Virus record (IMG/VR): IMGVR_UViG_3300045120_000102 | Span: 1-55,693 of that record | Reading direction: 5' to 3' (one strand) | Source: a virus | DNA length: 55,693 nucleotides | Shown here: piece after piece, positions 1 to 6,763 of the stretch | Layout: every line of letters starts with the position of its first letter | Numbering within the stretch: the stretch's first letter is position 1 | Notes under the pieces: generated by a model | Databases searched by the model: none | What the model was told of the DNA's origin: nothing | What the model saw: only the letters and a program-made list of their open reading frames with translations | Made by a program: the position numbers and the translations under genes

Positions 1-292
1 GGGCGATGATGAGATCGGCGTTTTTCGCCCGGTACAGGTTCGCCCGGTACAGGTTCGCCCCGGACAGGTTCGCCCCGGACAGGTCCGCCCGGGACAGGTC
101 CGCCCCGGACAGGTTCGCCCCGGACAGGTTCGCCCCGGACAGGTTCGCCCCGGACAGGTCCGCCCGGGACAGGTCCGCCCGGGACAGGTTCGCCCGGGCC
201 GCAACGGCTTCCGCGACAGCCGTGCGGACATCTGCCGCGGAATCAGCGGTGTAGAGAATCTTGCCGCCGGTCGATTTGATGTCGATGCTCAC
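1..292 (-). CDS. Pentapeptide/octapeptide repeat protein, N-terminal part (continues at 55693)
   Basis: Starts at GTG 292, overlapping the upstream stop as GTGA, and stays open to base 1. After about 30 ordinary residues ([20 protein letters not shown]...) it becomes A(N/D)LSG, A(N/D)LSR and ANLYR pentapeptide repeats, the A(D/N)LXX pattern of right-handed quadrilateral beta-helices. The last codon before the edge uses base 1 as its first position. Joining it to bases 55693 and 55692 gives CGT and continues in frame into the gene at 55059-55693, for a total of 308 residues. I see the repeats and the in-frame join; the function is not known. Pentapeptide repeat proteins in other systems can mimic DNA, but nothing here shows that. 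Confidence 0.85.
   Translation of the reverse strand, partial: MSIDIKSTGGKILYTADSAADVRTAVAEAVAARANLSRADLSRADLSGANLSGANLSGANLSGADLSRADLSGANLSGANLYRANLYRAKNADLIIA
30..196 (-). repeat. 15-base tandem repeats encoding pentapeptides
   Basis: Tandem units of 15 bases (plus-strand form close to aggttcgccccggac), about 11 copies with a few substitutions. They encode the A(N/D)L-S/Y-G/R pentapeptides of the gene that crosses the window ends. The identity between copies is high enough for slippage and copy-number change. Confidence 0.85.
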
Positions 293-708
293 GCGGTCGC
301 CTCGATCTCACCGAACGGCTGCGACCACGAACCCGCACCGGCTTTCACCTTGCACGCCCGGTCTATCGGGTCGATCCACACCCTTACCACCGGAGGCACA
401 TACGGGCGGGATGCGATCTCCCGGAACAGGTTCAGCAGAAGTCGTAGATCGTCCCCGGTTACCGACACGACGGGCGCCTCAGCGGGCGCATCTGTGGTGT
501 TGGTGAGGTGGGTGACCCACGTCAGCGCGGCGGCCTCCCCATCAGCACGCAGCAACGGCAAACCGCCACCAGTGGACAGGTTTATGAACCATCCGCCGTC
601 ATCCTCGACCGCAAATGCGACGAGTACGCCGCTGCGTCGACCGCTGATGACGGGCCCCATCATGGTGTCCCGGGTTTCCACGGTCACGGTGCTAGTTGTG
701 GGATTCAT
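289..708 (-). CDS. Hypothetical protein (139 aa)
   Basis: Not recognised. The ATG at 708 overlaps the stop of the preceding gene (ATGA), and its own TGA overlaps the GTG of the pentapeptide gene, so it is translationally coupled on both sides. It has no signal peptide or membrane segment. A beta-rich N-terminal half ([20 protein letters not shown]) is followed by a helical patch ([15 protein letters not shown]) and a strand VVRVWIDP. Its position near the end of the leftward early operon fits a small accessory role. Confidence 0.75.
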   Translation of the reverse strand: MNPTTSTVTVETRDTMMGPVISGRRSGVLVAFAVEDDGGWFINLSTGGGLPLLRADGEAAALTWVTHLTNTTDAPAEAPVVSVTGDDLRLLLNLFREIASRPYVPPVVRVWIDPIDRACKVKAGAGSWSQPFGEIEATA

Positions 709-1139
709 GCCAGCTCACCCATGACGCCGTTGACCAGATCGGCCAGCGCCTCCGTGGTCACGGAATGCCGCATCCCTAGCTTCTCCGCGAGATAAGCCGG
801 ATGCAGTGGGTTGCTGCGTTCGATGCCGAAGCCGAACATTCCGTAACCGGAGACCGCGACGAACAGCTTCCGCGGCCGGTTGTCCATCCTGTTCGACGGG
901 CCGACCTGCGGCGGCACCGCCAGCAGGATGTCCATGTGGGAGCTGGCGTTATCGGTCCAGCCCAGCGAAACACACCCGCTGGTCCGAAGCTTCTCAGTGG
1001 CGGCGCGGTAGGTGTCGGGCGAGTTGGCGACGACGCCGTACTCGTCCTGCGTGAACGCAGGTCCGACCTCGGTAGTATCTGGTGTTGGCACAACAGTCCT
1101 TTCTTGGTTGGGTTGTGTCGGGGTGGGGTCGTCGGGCAT
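705..1139 (-). CDS. Hypothetical protein (144 aa)
   Basis: Not recognised. Two starts are possible. ATG 1139 has a GGTGGGG just upstream. GTG 1091, residue 17 of the long form, has a better ribosome site (AGAAAGGA with 6-base spacing), and the first 16 residues of the long form are low-complexity Pro/Thr/Gln. The body is a soluble alpha/beta protein with VSLGWTDNASSHMDILLAV and KLFVAVSGYGMFGFGIE segments. The stop overlaps the next ATG. Confidence 0.7.
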   Translation of the reverse strand: MPDDPTPTQPNQERTVVPTPDTTEVGPAFTQDEYGVVANSPDTYRAATEKLRTSGCVSLGWTDNASSHMDILLAVPPQVGPSNRMDNRPRKLFVAVSGYGMFGFGIERSNPLHPAYLAEKLGMRHSVTTEALADLVNGVMGELA

Positions 1140-1154
1140 GGCGGCCCCACCGAT

Positions 1155-1583
1155 TTATTCGGGGTGTTCGGCGGCAGCTATGAGCCGGTCCAGGATTGGG
1201 CCGTGGTGTTCGAACTGCCGGTACTCGTCGGCGAACACGCGCAGCTCCTCGACGAGGTCGTTTCCTGGCAGAAGCATTGAAATCACACCCCTTGCCTCGT
1301 CAAGGATTTCCGAATGGAGTCGGGTGGCCCGCGCCTCAACCGTGGGAGGTGCGGGAGGCGCGGGCCGGGTCTGCCGACCACCATGGTCGGGGGGGACCAC
1401 AGCGGTGGCAGACGTTTGGGTGGAACTCATCCACATGGGGTACCGCTCTGATCCATCGGTCCAGCGGAAACCCGGTGAAACTTCTTCGGCGGCTTCGTCT
1501 TCCGCCAACGCATCCGCAGCCGCATACGCTTGCCGGTGCGGGTCCGAAGCCCAAAAGCTGAACAACCAACTGAGGCACATCAC
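1155..1583 (-). CDS. Hypothetical protein (142 aa)
   Basis: Starts at GTG 1583 (GTGA overlap with the upstream mini-ORF) or at the adjoining in-frame ATG 1580. A short hydrophobic N-terminus (CLSWLFSFW) is followed by an acidic Ala-rich helix, a Pro/Thr-rich middle and a helical C-terminus (LVEELRVFADEYRQFEHH). No family recognised. The 15-base gap to the next gene is longer than usual for this operon. Confidence 0.65.
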   Translation of the reverse strand: MMCLSWLFSFWASDPHRQAYAAADALAEDEAAEEVSPGFRWTDGSERYPMWMSSTQTSATAVVPPDHGGRQTRPAPPAPPTVEARATRLHSEILDEARGVISMLLPGNDLVEELRVFADEYRQFEHHGPILDRLIAAAEHPE

Positions 1584-1666
1584 CTAGACATCCTCTCGGT
1601 GAGACGCATGCCCAGCCAGAACATGACCGGCTGCGAATACCACAGCCCCCATTCAAGATTCGTCAT
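1580..1666 (-). CDS. Mini-protein (28 aa)
   Basis: A 28-residue ORF with the strong ribosome site AGGAGGGCTGT directly before ATG 1666. Its stop overlaps the next GTG. The sequence begins MTNLEWGLWYSQPVMFWLGM and is aromatic and hydrophobic, possibly membrane-associated. Good initiation signal and coupling at the stop support it; length and lack of homology information weaken it. Confidence 0.45.
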   Translation of the reverse strand: MTNLEWGLWYSQPVMFWLGMRLTERMSR

Positions 1667-1844
1667 ACAGCCCTCCTAGATGCTCATTCATTGCGGCGTC
1701 CAAGCGGTCCATGTCGATGTCCGCCAATGTGGTTGCGATGCAGCGGTTGATGACGCCGACCACACACCGGGCCTGTCTGGCTTTAAGCCACACACCTGCC
1801 GAGACAAGAGCAGCCAGGAAGGCGGGGCACATGGCGGCGTTCAT
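1653..1844 (-). CDS. Hypothetical protein (63 aa)
   Basis: ATG 1844 overlaps the stop of the preceding zinc-ribbon gene (ATGA). It is mostly helical, with a hydrophobic N-terminus (MCPAFLAALVSAGVWLKA) that could be a weak membrane segment and a soluble acidic end (DIDMDRLDAAMNEHLGGLYDES). No family recognised. Confidence 0.6.
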   Translation of the reverse strand: MNAAMCPAFLAALVSAGVWLKARQARCVVGVINRCIATTLADIDMDRLDAAMNEHLGGLYDES

Positions 1845-2077
1845 GGCGCGCAACCCCCAGCCAAAGAACAGTCAGGGCAACGGAACCGCGACCCCAGCGA
1901 CCCATCCGTGTTGACGTAAGTCGCATCCCGCGGGACACATGACCAGCCCGGAGACAGCCCCGCTATTTCCGGGTGCCCGTCTCGCCTAACGCGCAGTTTG
2001 TTGGATGTTATGCCGCACTTCCAGCACACGGCTAGCAGTGAGCTGCCGGGGCCGCGGACCCAGTTCACGGGGGTCAC
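1841..2077 (-). CDS. Small zinc-ribbon-like protein (78 aa)
   Basis: Start chosen at GTG 2077, which overlaps the upstream stop as GTGA; an ATG 39 bases further upstream would lie inside the preceding gene. CWKCG near residue 20 and CPDC near the C-terminus form two CXXC pairs consistent with one zinc site. A role in nucleic acid or protein binding is possible but not shown. Confidence 0.65.
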   Translation of the reverse strand: MTPVNWVRGPGSSLLAVCWKCGITSNKLRVRRDGHPEIAGLSPGWSCVPRDATYVNTDGSLGSRFRCPDCSLAGGCAP

Positions 2078-2292
2078 CACGTCGTCATCCCAAGATCGGT
2101 TGCCGGGCAGTCGCATTCGTCGAGCAGCGTTTCGACTGCTTTGGCGAGCGCCGCTATCAGCGCGAACGTGTCGAACGCAACCATGGAGACGGCCTGCGCG
2201 TTGAACGGCCGCGTTTCCATGGTTGCGGTTTGGCGGCCACTTTCGGCGATCACCCAGCGGACAAGGTCTTGGGCGTCTGATCGTTGGCTCAT
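2074..2292 (-). CDS. Hypothetical helical protein (72 aa)
   Basis: ATG 2292 overlaps the upstream stop. It is helical throughout (SDAQDLVRWVIAESGRQ, then AFDTFALIAALAKAVETLL), with a short DECDCPATD tail. No family recognised. Confidence 0.65.
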   Translation of the reverse strand: MSQRSDAQDLVRWVIAESGRQTATMETRPFNAQAVSMVAFDTFALIAALAKAVETLLDECDCPATDLGMTTW

Positions 2293-2444
2293 GCGATCAC
2301 CCCGTGGACGGGGCAGGTGCAGGTGCGGTCGGCTTGCGGAGCCCTCAGCGCCGCTGCGGTGATCTCCTGCCGCACAATTTCCCGGACACGCTTCTCGGTG
2401 ACACCTTTGGCGCTGAAGTCGGTGGCCTCTGATCGGGGGGTCAT
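2289..2444 (-). CDS. Small protein with C-terminal CxC/H motif (51 aa)
   Basis: ATG 2444 overlaps the upstream stop (ATGA) and its TGA overlaps the next ATG, so the reading frame is held between two coupled genes. A helical N-terminal half (VTEKRVREIVRQEITAAAL) precedes CTCPVHG, a possible metal site. The coding frame is supported by coupling; function unknown. Confidence 0.6.
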   Translation of the reverse strand: MTPRSEATDFSAKGVTEKRVREIVRQEITAAALRAPQADRTCTCPVHGVIA

Positions 2445-2632
2445 GGCTCAACCTCGATGGTTACATCCATGCCGTCGATGAACTCGTCTAAGCTCATTGC
2501 CCCGTCGTCGAGCTGCTCGACATCGAATTTGGCTGCCTCTAAAGGAGTTTCGACGGCTTTCCCATCGACATACGCGCCCTCGTAGTGCTCAAGTTTTGGC
2601 TCGTAAGTCGCCCTGATCACTATCGTGGGCAT
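2441..2632 (-). CDS. Small acidic protein (63 aa)
   Basis: ATG 2632 is chosen because GGGGGAA lies about 8 bases upstream; the frame is open further upstream but without a good site. Beta-strand start (TIVIRATYEP) and acidic C-terminus (LDEFIDGMDVTIEVEP). Single-domain soluble protein, not recognised. Confidence 0.65.
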   Translation of the reverse strand: MPTIVIRATYEPKLEHYEGAYVDGKAVETPLEAAKFDVEQLDDGAMSLDEFIDGMDVTIEVEP

Positions 2633-2669
2633 AGTTTCATTCCCCCAGTCGAAGAGTTGTCGGGAAGAT

Positions 2670-2828
2670 TCATGCGAACACCCGCTCGGCGAGGACGGCG
2701 ACCGCTGACCCGGCCCACCACGCCCCGTACCCGATGATGCCAACCGGCGCAGCGAAGAGTGTGCCCATCAGCAGCGGGTATGTGAGGGCGACGAACCGGG
2801 GTGTCTGGTTAGGTTCACGGTGCGTCAT
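2670..2828 (-). CDS. Small membrane protein (52 aa)
   Basis: ATG 2828 overlaps the stop of the upstream gene. After a polar N-terminus (MTHREPNQTPRF) come two hydrophobic stretches around YPLLMGTLFAAPVGIIGYG and WWAGSAVAVLA, so one or two membrane helices. Function unknown. Confidence 0.6.
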   Translation of the reverse strand: MTHREPNQTPRFVALTYPLLMGTLFAAPVGIIGYGAWWAGSAVAVLAERVFA

Positions 2829-3355
2829 GCGCCCCCTCCCAGTTCGGAGATGCGCGCCTTCGGTACCAGCTCGCCAACCGTGGGGATGCGCCCGAGGAAC
2901 TGTTGCGCAGCGTCTGAGTCCAGCGCGCCAATCGTCAACTCGCGCAGAAGGTTCAACTCCTGCTGGTCCAAGCGGGTGGAGGCGTCGGCGATCTGCTGCG
3001 GAACGGAGGCGATCAGTGCCTTGTGTAGTTGACTGCGGCTTGGGTCGGAGACAAGTAGGCCGTTGTATCCCACGCTCAAACTCAGGGTCGGCTCCAACTC
3101 TTGAAGTGCGCCCATGATCTGCTGGCACACCGTTTCGTAGTCCCGCTTCGCGGCGGATAGGTCACGGCGGGCCTGTTCGATGCGCTCGTCTTGCTGGCGG
3201 TATCGGCGCAGTAGCTCGGACTCGATTTCGCCGACGAGTTCGTCTTTGCGGCGCTTCACGTCATTGCGCAGGATCGCGAATTGCTTCTTGATCAGCGAAC
3301 GCAGTTCACGCCGGTCGCCGGGGGTTAGTTCACGGGCGATGTCTGCCGCGCTCAT
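2825..3355 (-). CDS. Coiled-coil protein of the excision/antirepressor operon (176 aa)
   Basis: ATG 3355 overlaps the stop of the antirepressor gene (ATGA). Residues about 15-85 form a long charged helix (KKQFAILRNDVKRRKDELVG...RRYRQQDERIEQARRDLS) predicted to be a coiled coil. The second half is also helical (LDQQELNLLRELTIGALD). Its position directly after the antirepressor suggests a partner or regulator in the lytic switch; this is inference. Confidence 0.75.
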   Translation of the reverse strand: MSAADIARELTPGDRRELRSLIKKQFAILRNDVKRRKDELVGEIESELLRRYRQQDERIEQARRDLSAAKRDYETVCQQIMGALQELEPTLSLSVGYNGLLVSDPSRSQLHKALIASVPQQIADASTRLDQQELNLLRELTIGALDSDAAQQFLGRIPTVGELVPKARISELGGGA

Positions 3356-4164
3356 GCGGTCCCACCCGTCACCAGCGTCAGAGCGGACTCGGATACAACG
3401 TTGGCGTAATGCCGGGCCCACACCGAATCGAACAACGCTCGGTCGGCCTCGGTGTAGGCGTTTACCTCACGGATGGAGCCGTTGGGCAACTCCTGGTGAT
3501 GCCGCTGAGGTTCACGGTCGTGCTCGACGATGTAGCGGGCCTTCAGTCGCTTCCCGAACCCGGATGCCTTCGCCGATATCAGGGTCTGCGAGAGTCCCTT
3601 CGACTTGAGGTAGTCCCACACGTAGAGGGGGATGTCGTCGTGTGAGATTTCGGGGGCTTCGCCGAGTGCCCGGGCCAGGACGACGCGGCCCTTGGCTTCG
3701 AGGTGCCGGGGGTCGACGATGCCTTTGAGTGCTTGGAGTACGGCGGCTTGGGTTTGAGCTTGGCGGGCGAGGCGGTCGAGCTGGTCTTCGGTGGCGCGGT
3801 GGTTGATGGCGCCGCCGTCGTTGAAGTAGGCGTCGAGCGCGTCGGCGGCTTCGGCTTGGAACGCTTCGATGATGGGGCGTGCGGTGGCGGATACGCGGCT
3901 GCTGTCGATGGTGGCCAGCCACATCGTGAAGGTGCGGCGGTCGATCATCGCCATTTCGCGCGATTTGCCGTCCGTGCCAACCGTGTCCGTCATGTACACG
4001 GTTGCCCATGACCTGCTGTTCAGCTTCTGGATCTGGCGCGAGGGCTCTAGGCCGATGGCCTCGCATGAGTGCCGCAAGGACACCAACGGCTTGCCTTCAA
4101 CCAGGGTCGCTGTGATGTTCCGGTCAGTCCCGGGCACCGGGACGTGTACCAGCTCGGCGCTCAC
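3352..4164 (-). CDS. Phage antirepressor (P22-type N-terminal domain)
   Basis: 270 residues from GTG 4164 (GTGA overlap with the Xis/Cro gene). The first about 115 residues look like the phage antirepressor N-terminal family: PLVSLRHSCEAIGLEPSRQI, then SWATVYMTDTVGTDGKSREM, DRRTFTMWLATI and RPIIEAFQAEAADALDAYF. The C-terminal half is a second helical domain ending in ADRALFDSVWARHYANVV. Antirepressors of this class bind or titrate repressors to favour lytic growth. It sits second in the leaderless operon that diverges from the repressor, so it should be made when repression is lifted. Confidence 0.82.
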   Translation of the reverse strand: MSAELVHVPVPGTDRNITATLVEGKPLVSLRHSCEAIGLEPSRQIQKLNSRSWATVYMTDTVGTDGKSREMAMIDRRTFTMWLATIDSSRVSATARPIIEAFQAEAADALDAYFNDGGAINHRATEDQLDRLARQAQTQAAVLQALKGIVDPRHLEAKGRVVLARALGEAPEISHDDIPLYVWDYLKSKGLSQTLISAKASGFGKRLKARYIVEHDREPQRHHQELPNGSIREVNAYTEADRALFDSVWARHYANVVSESALTLVTGGTA

Positions 4165-4358
4165 GAAGCTGCCTCGTCGGTCAGCAGCTCTTGAATGTCC
4201 GAGCGTGAGTAGCGCCGATGTCCGGTGGGGGTCCGTAGGGCGGTGATGCGGCCGGACTTCTCCCAGCGACGGAGCGTGTCCGTGGAGATTCCGAGAATGT
4301 AAGCGGCCTCACCAACGCTCAGTTTTCCGTCTTCAGGTACAGCATGCTTATTTCGCAT
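4161..4358 (-). CDS. MerR-like helix-turn-helix protein, Xis or Cro
   Basis: 65 residues. [20 protein letters not shown] is a clear winged-helix MerR/excisionase recognition motif, followed by [14 protein letters not shown], the usual wing. It is the first gene of the minus-strand operon diverging from the repressor-integrase pair. That position is used by either excisionase (directing integrase) or Cro; the MerR fold favours excisionase, possibly with a regulatory role. The promoter at 4366-4394 would start transcription at or within a base or two of the ATG. Confidence 0.82.
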   Translation of the reverse strand: MRNKHAVPEDGKLSVGEAAYILGISTDTLRRWEKSGRITALRTPTGHRRYSRSDIQELLTDEAAS

Positions 4359-4365
4359 ACCGCAG

Positions 4366-4394
4366 ACTTAAGCAGGCTTAGCCTCATGTGTCAA
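4366..4394 (-). promoter_or_regulatory. Promoter of the Xis/antirepressor operon, probably leaderless
   Basis: On the minus strand, a perfect -35 TTGACA (4394-4389), a 17-base spacer and -10 TTAAGT (4371-4366). Seven bases separate the -10 from ATG 4358, so the transcript should begin at about the start codon. Leaderless mRNAs are common in mycobacteria. Confidence 0.65.
4374..4384. promoter_or_regulatory. Candidate operator: AGGCTTAGCCT inverted repeat
   Basis: Perfect inverted repeat (AGGCT-T-AGCCT) lying wholly inside the -35/-10 spacer of the lytic promoter. This is where a repressor of the neighbouring XRE type would block polymerase. Confidence 0.5.
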
Positions 4395-4434
4395 GCATGG
4401 GGGAGCGTGTGTCTGTCGCGACCGGATCTGATCA

Positions 4435-4463
4435 TTGCGCGGGTTACATGGGTCTGCCACACT
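4435..4463 (+). promoter_or_regulatory. Weak candidate promoter for the repressor
   Basis: TTGCGC (4435-4440), 17-base spacer, CACACT (4458-4463), then 6 bases to ATG 4470. Each box matches only 3 of 6 consensus bases, but the spacing and the leaderless geometry mirror the divergent promoter. Confidence 0.3.
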
Positions 4464-4469
4464 TTGCAC

Positions 4470-4820
4470 ATGAGTGTTGACATTGCCTACGTGATCCCGG
4501 TATGGACACTTGGGGACCGTCTACGGAAGATCCGGGCCGATCTTGGCCTCGGCCAAAAGGAGTTCGCGTTCTCGATCCAGGTGACGGCGAGTGCACTGGC
4601 CCAGTGGGAAACCCACCGATCTAAGCCCAGGGATCAGGTTGAGATCGCCCGACGCATCGAGAAGGCCCACCGTGTGCCAGCGGCCTGGACGCTCGGCTTG
4701 GCTACGTCCAGTGATGCCGACGGGGGTTTGCTGCTCCCTTGGATAGATTCAAACGTGCAAACGCACGGTTGCCGTGGCAAATCCTTTTGGCCTGCACGTG
4801 AGCTAGTTAACGTGGCCTGA
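4470..4820 (+). CDS. Immunity repressor (XRE family)
   Basis: 116 residues from ATG 4470; the frame is open further upstream, but this start places the helix-turn-helix near the N-terminus and fits a leaderless transcript. [20 protein letters not shown], then [20 protein letters not shown], form a standard HTH_3/XRE domain at about residues 15-75. Only about 40 residues follow, with no peptidase-type domain. It ends ...ARELVNVA and its TGA overlaps the integrase ATG by one base. The small size, the fusion-like overlap with int and the repeat-rich 3' end resemble the repressors of integration-dependent immunity systems (as in mycobacteriophage BPs), where integration truncates the gene. Confidence 0.82.
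   Translation: MSVDIAYVIPVWTLGDRLRKIRADLGLGQKEFAFSIQVTASALAQWETHRSKPRDQVEIARRIEKAHRVPAAWTLGLATSSDADGGLLLPWIDSNVQTHGCRGKSFWPARELVNVA
4750..4800. other. Candidate attP region inside the repressor 3' end
   Basis: Within 51 bases: a direct repeat CAAACG (4750-4755, 4758-4763), a dyad CGTGC-AAAC-GCACG (4754-4767), a dyad TTGCC-GT-GGCAA (4769-4780) and the palindrome CACGTG (4795-4800). Because repressor, integrase and the following gene overlap, there is no space next to int for attP, so it is likely here. No tRNA-like core was identified. Confidence 0.4.
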
Positions 4821-5713
4821 TGACCACGACAATTTGTAGTAGCAAACAGTTAGCTGGTATTTGTCAGAGCATGACACAACGAACGTACAGCCTGCCCCCG
4901 GGGTGGGAGGAAGCCATCGGGCAGTGGGTCGCGTGGATGACCATCTCCGCTGCTAGCCCGGAAACCATCCGGGTCCGCAGGGGCGCGGTGCGCTACATCG
5001 CCCGACACACCCAGAGCGAATCCCCCACAGACATCACGACCAGCCAGCTCGTCGCGGTGTGCGCAGCCCGGCGATGGTCGAACGATCACCGACGCAACAT
5101 GCGGTCCCACATGGTCACGTTCTACGACTTCTGCACCCAAACAGGGATATGTGAGGCAAACCCGGCGCGTAACCTGCCCGTGGTGCCGGAATCGAAACCC
5201 CGCCCCCGCCCCGCGACCGACCAAATCTGGTCCGACCTGCTCACCGCCGCACCCCCACGCGAACAACTGATGGCACGCCTCGCCGGGGAAGCCGGACTCC
5301 GACGGGCGGAAGTCGCCCAGGTGCATCGCGACGACCTGATCCACGACCTCGGAGGGTGGTCGCTGATCGTTCACGGCAAAGGCGGCAAGCAACGCACGGT
5401 ACCAATCACCGACGGTTTGGCGGCAACGCTCCGCACTCACCGCTACGGGTATTCGCCGCGCGGCTACCTGTTCCCCGGCCGCACTGACGGTCACGTCTCC
5501 CCCGGGCATGTCGGGGTGCTGATCTCGCATCTCATGCCGGACGGCTGGTCAATGCACAGGCTCAGACATCGGTACGCGTCTCGCGGGTACGCGGGGACCG
5601 GGAACCTACGCGCGGTGCAGGAAGCCTTAGGTCATGCGAGTGTCGCCACGACAGAGCGCTACACCTTGGTCACCAGTCGTGATGTGCGGGCAGTAACAGA
5701 AGCAGCAGCGTGA
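4820..5713 (+). CDS. int: Tyrosine integrase
   Basis: 297 residues. The N-terminal half carries a SAM-like core-binding domain (about 30-120: WVAWMTISAASPETIRVRRG). The catalytic domain has R161 in GLRRAEVAQ, K187 in HGKGGKQRTVP, H246 and R249 in MHRLRHRYAS, H272 in ALGHASVATTERYT and the nucleophile Y281, so all catalytic positions are present. It lacks the long arm-binding N-terminus of large integrases. The protein ends TEAAA, a small-hydrophobic tail like ssrA-type degradation tags, which are known on integrases of integration-dependent immunity phages. An internal ATG at 4871 (MTQRTY) is an alternative start. Confidence 0.93.
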   Translation: MTTTICSSKQLAGICQSMTQRTYSLPPGWEEAIGQWVAWMTISAASPETIRVRRGAVRYIARHTQSESPTDITTSQLVAVCAARRWSNDHRRNMRSHMVTFYDFCTQTGICEANPARNLPVVPESKPRPRPATDQIWSDLLTAAPPREQLMARLAGEAGLRRAEVAQVHRDDLIHDLGGWSLIVHGKGGKQRTVPITDGLAATLRTHRYGYSPRGYLFPGRTDGHVSPGHVGVLISHLMPDGWSMHRLRHRYASRGYAGTGNLRAVQEALGHASVATTERYTLVTSRDVRAVTEAAA

Positions 5714-6186
5714 GGGTTACCATTCCAGCCATGACGGGGGCATCGAACGCGACGAAACGCTACTTCTTCTGCCCGCACTGCGGGGCGGGGCTCACAATTC
5801 CAGCGGACTCAACCGCGACCAGGTTCAAGTGCGGGGAGTGCGGCCAATCAGCACCCGTCCCGTCGGTCCCACCCACGGTCCGGTACCCGGTGCCCGACTC
5901 CGATACCAGCAGGGCAACGGCCGTAGCGGTCGGCGTCTGCCTGCTCATCGTCATCGGGTTCGTGATGTCAATGCAGCCAGTGAGCCTCATGAGTGGTTCA
6001 GCGGTGGTGTGGACTGGGGCGGCCGTCGTAGCGGCCGGGACCGCCGCCGCGTTCTTCTTACGCGCCGCCATGTGGGTCCGCGTCGTCGCCGCCGTGGTTT
6101 TAGCTCTCGCTCTCATCAACGCGATTTCCCTTGAGCACGAGATGTCGAAGAGGCGCGACGAGGTTACTCGGATACTCCACAGGTAG
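5710..6186 (+). CDS. Zinc-ribbon membrane protein expressed with integrase
   Basis: GTG 5710 overlaps the int stop (GTGA); ATG 5731 is an alternative. The N-terminus has a zinc ribbon, FCPHCGAG...FKCGECGQ. Three hydrophobic segments follow: AVAVGVCLLIVIGFVMS, SAVVWTGAAVVAAGTAAAFFL and VRVVAAVVLALALINAI, then a charged tail. It is the only other gene on the lysogeny strand next to rep and int, so it may be made in lysogens. Membrane proteins in this position in other mycobacteriophages can block superinfection; that role is inferred here. Confidence 0.75.
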   Translation: MRVTIPAMTGASNATKRYFFCPHCGAGLTIPADSTATRFKCGECGQSAPVPSVPPTVRYPVPDSDTSRATAVAVGVCLLIVIGFVMSMQPVSLMSGSAVVWTGAAVVAAGTAAAFFLRAAMWVRVVAAVVLALALINAISLEHEMSKRRDEVTRILHR

Positions 6187-6206
6187 ACCCCTGGACGCAG
6201 AAGAAT

Positions 6207-6241
6207 GCCCCCGCCCTAGACTTGAGTCCGAAGGCGGGGGC
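6207..6241. terminator. Bidirectional hairpin between convergent transcripts
   Basis: Perfect 9-bp stem GCCCCCGCC/GGCGGGGGC with a 17-base loop, placed 20 bases after the zinc-ribbon membrane gene and 60 bases past the end of the minus-strand lysis operon. There is no U-tract on either strand, which is common for mycobacterial terminators. Confidence 0.7.
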
Positions 6242-6301
6242 GTATAACGCTCATTGGGGGTGTGCGGCGAACCTACAACATTTCGGGGCGCAGCTTATAG
6301 G

Positions 6302-6538
6302 TCAGTGGAACAGTCCGAGGATGTCGGCGCCGCCAGCCTCGACGACACGCAGCTCTCTGCTAAGCCGTGCAACATCGCGTTGGATTTGTGTCTCAGCGCG
6401 GATCGCCTGCAAGTCGGAGATGCTGTAGCCGCGACCCGGCGGCCTGCAGGTCAGGCAGTACAGGCGGTGGACCTCACCGACGATCTCCAGGCAGGCGTTG
6501 CCGGGGTCGATCTCGACGGCGCACCCAACGCACTCCAT
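6302..6538 (-). CDS. Small zinc-finger protein (78 aa), last gene of the late operon
   Basis: Start chosen at ATG 6538 (MECVGCAVEID); the frame is open upstream to a TTG. CVGC and CLTC about 25 residues apart can hold one zinc ion. The C-terminal half is a helix (IQRDVARLSRELRVVEAGG). It ends about 60 bases before the convergent hairpin. Function unknown. Confidence 0.6.
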   Translation of the reverse strand: MECVGCAVEIDPGNACLEIVGEVHRLYCLTCRPPGRGYSISDLQAIRAETQIQRDVARLSRELRVVEAGGADILGLFH

Positions 6539-6560
6539 GCTTGAACAGCGTAGACCCCTG

Positions 6561-6668
6561 TCACCGGCAGAGTGCTCCTGCCTTGAAACACAAGTCGACG
6601 ATCTCAACGACCAGCACCATCACCAAGAGTGTGACCAACACCCAGAACGGGTGATCGGTGAACTTCAC
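6561..6668 (-). CDS. Tiny single-pass membrane protein (35 aa)
   Basis: GTG 6668 overlaps the stop of the next upstream mini-gene (GTGA). The protein reads MKFTDHPFWVLVTLLVMVLV then VEIVDLCFKAGALCR: one membrane helix with a short basic tail. Coupled translation and a clean helix support it. It sits in the lysis region with other tiny membrane ORFs. Confidence 0.5.
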   Translation of the reverse strand: MKFTDHPFWVLVTLLVMVLVVEIVDLCFKAGALCR

Positions 6669-6763
6669 AGCCGGTCGGCAATCCAGCAGAGCAGCAGGGA
6701 GAGCAGGACCAACCCGGCCCACCCGGCGAGCATGTGCATGTGCAGCACGTACAGGGCCGTCAT
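6665..6763 (-). CDS. Tiny single-pass membrane protein (32 aa)
   Basis: ATG 6763 overlaps the stop of the coiled-coil membrane gene (ATGA). Sequence begins MTALYVLHMHMLAGWAGLVL and ends LLSLLLCWIADRL: one membrane helix with two Trp near its ends. It overlaps the following 35-residue gene by 4 bases, so the two are made together. Confidence 0.5.
   Translation of the reverse strand: MTALYVLHMHMLAGWAGLVLLSLLLCWIADRL

Noticed and set aside
2619-2673. A 17-codon ORF between the small membrane gene and the 63-residue gene
   Set aside because: Too short and lacking features; ATGA overlap alone is not enough.
4741-4800. tRNA-like T-arm (TTCAAAC) in the repressor 3' end
   Set aside because: The loop sequence fits TTCRANY, but the flanking five bases do not pair, so no tRNA fragment can be claimed.
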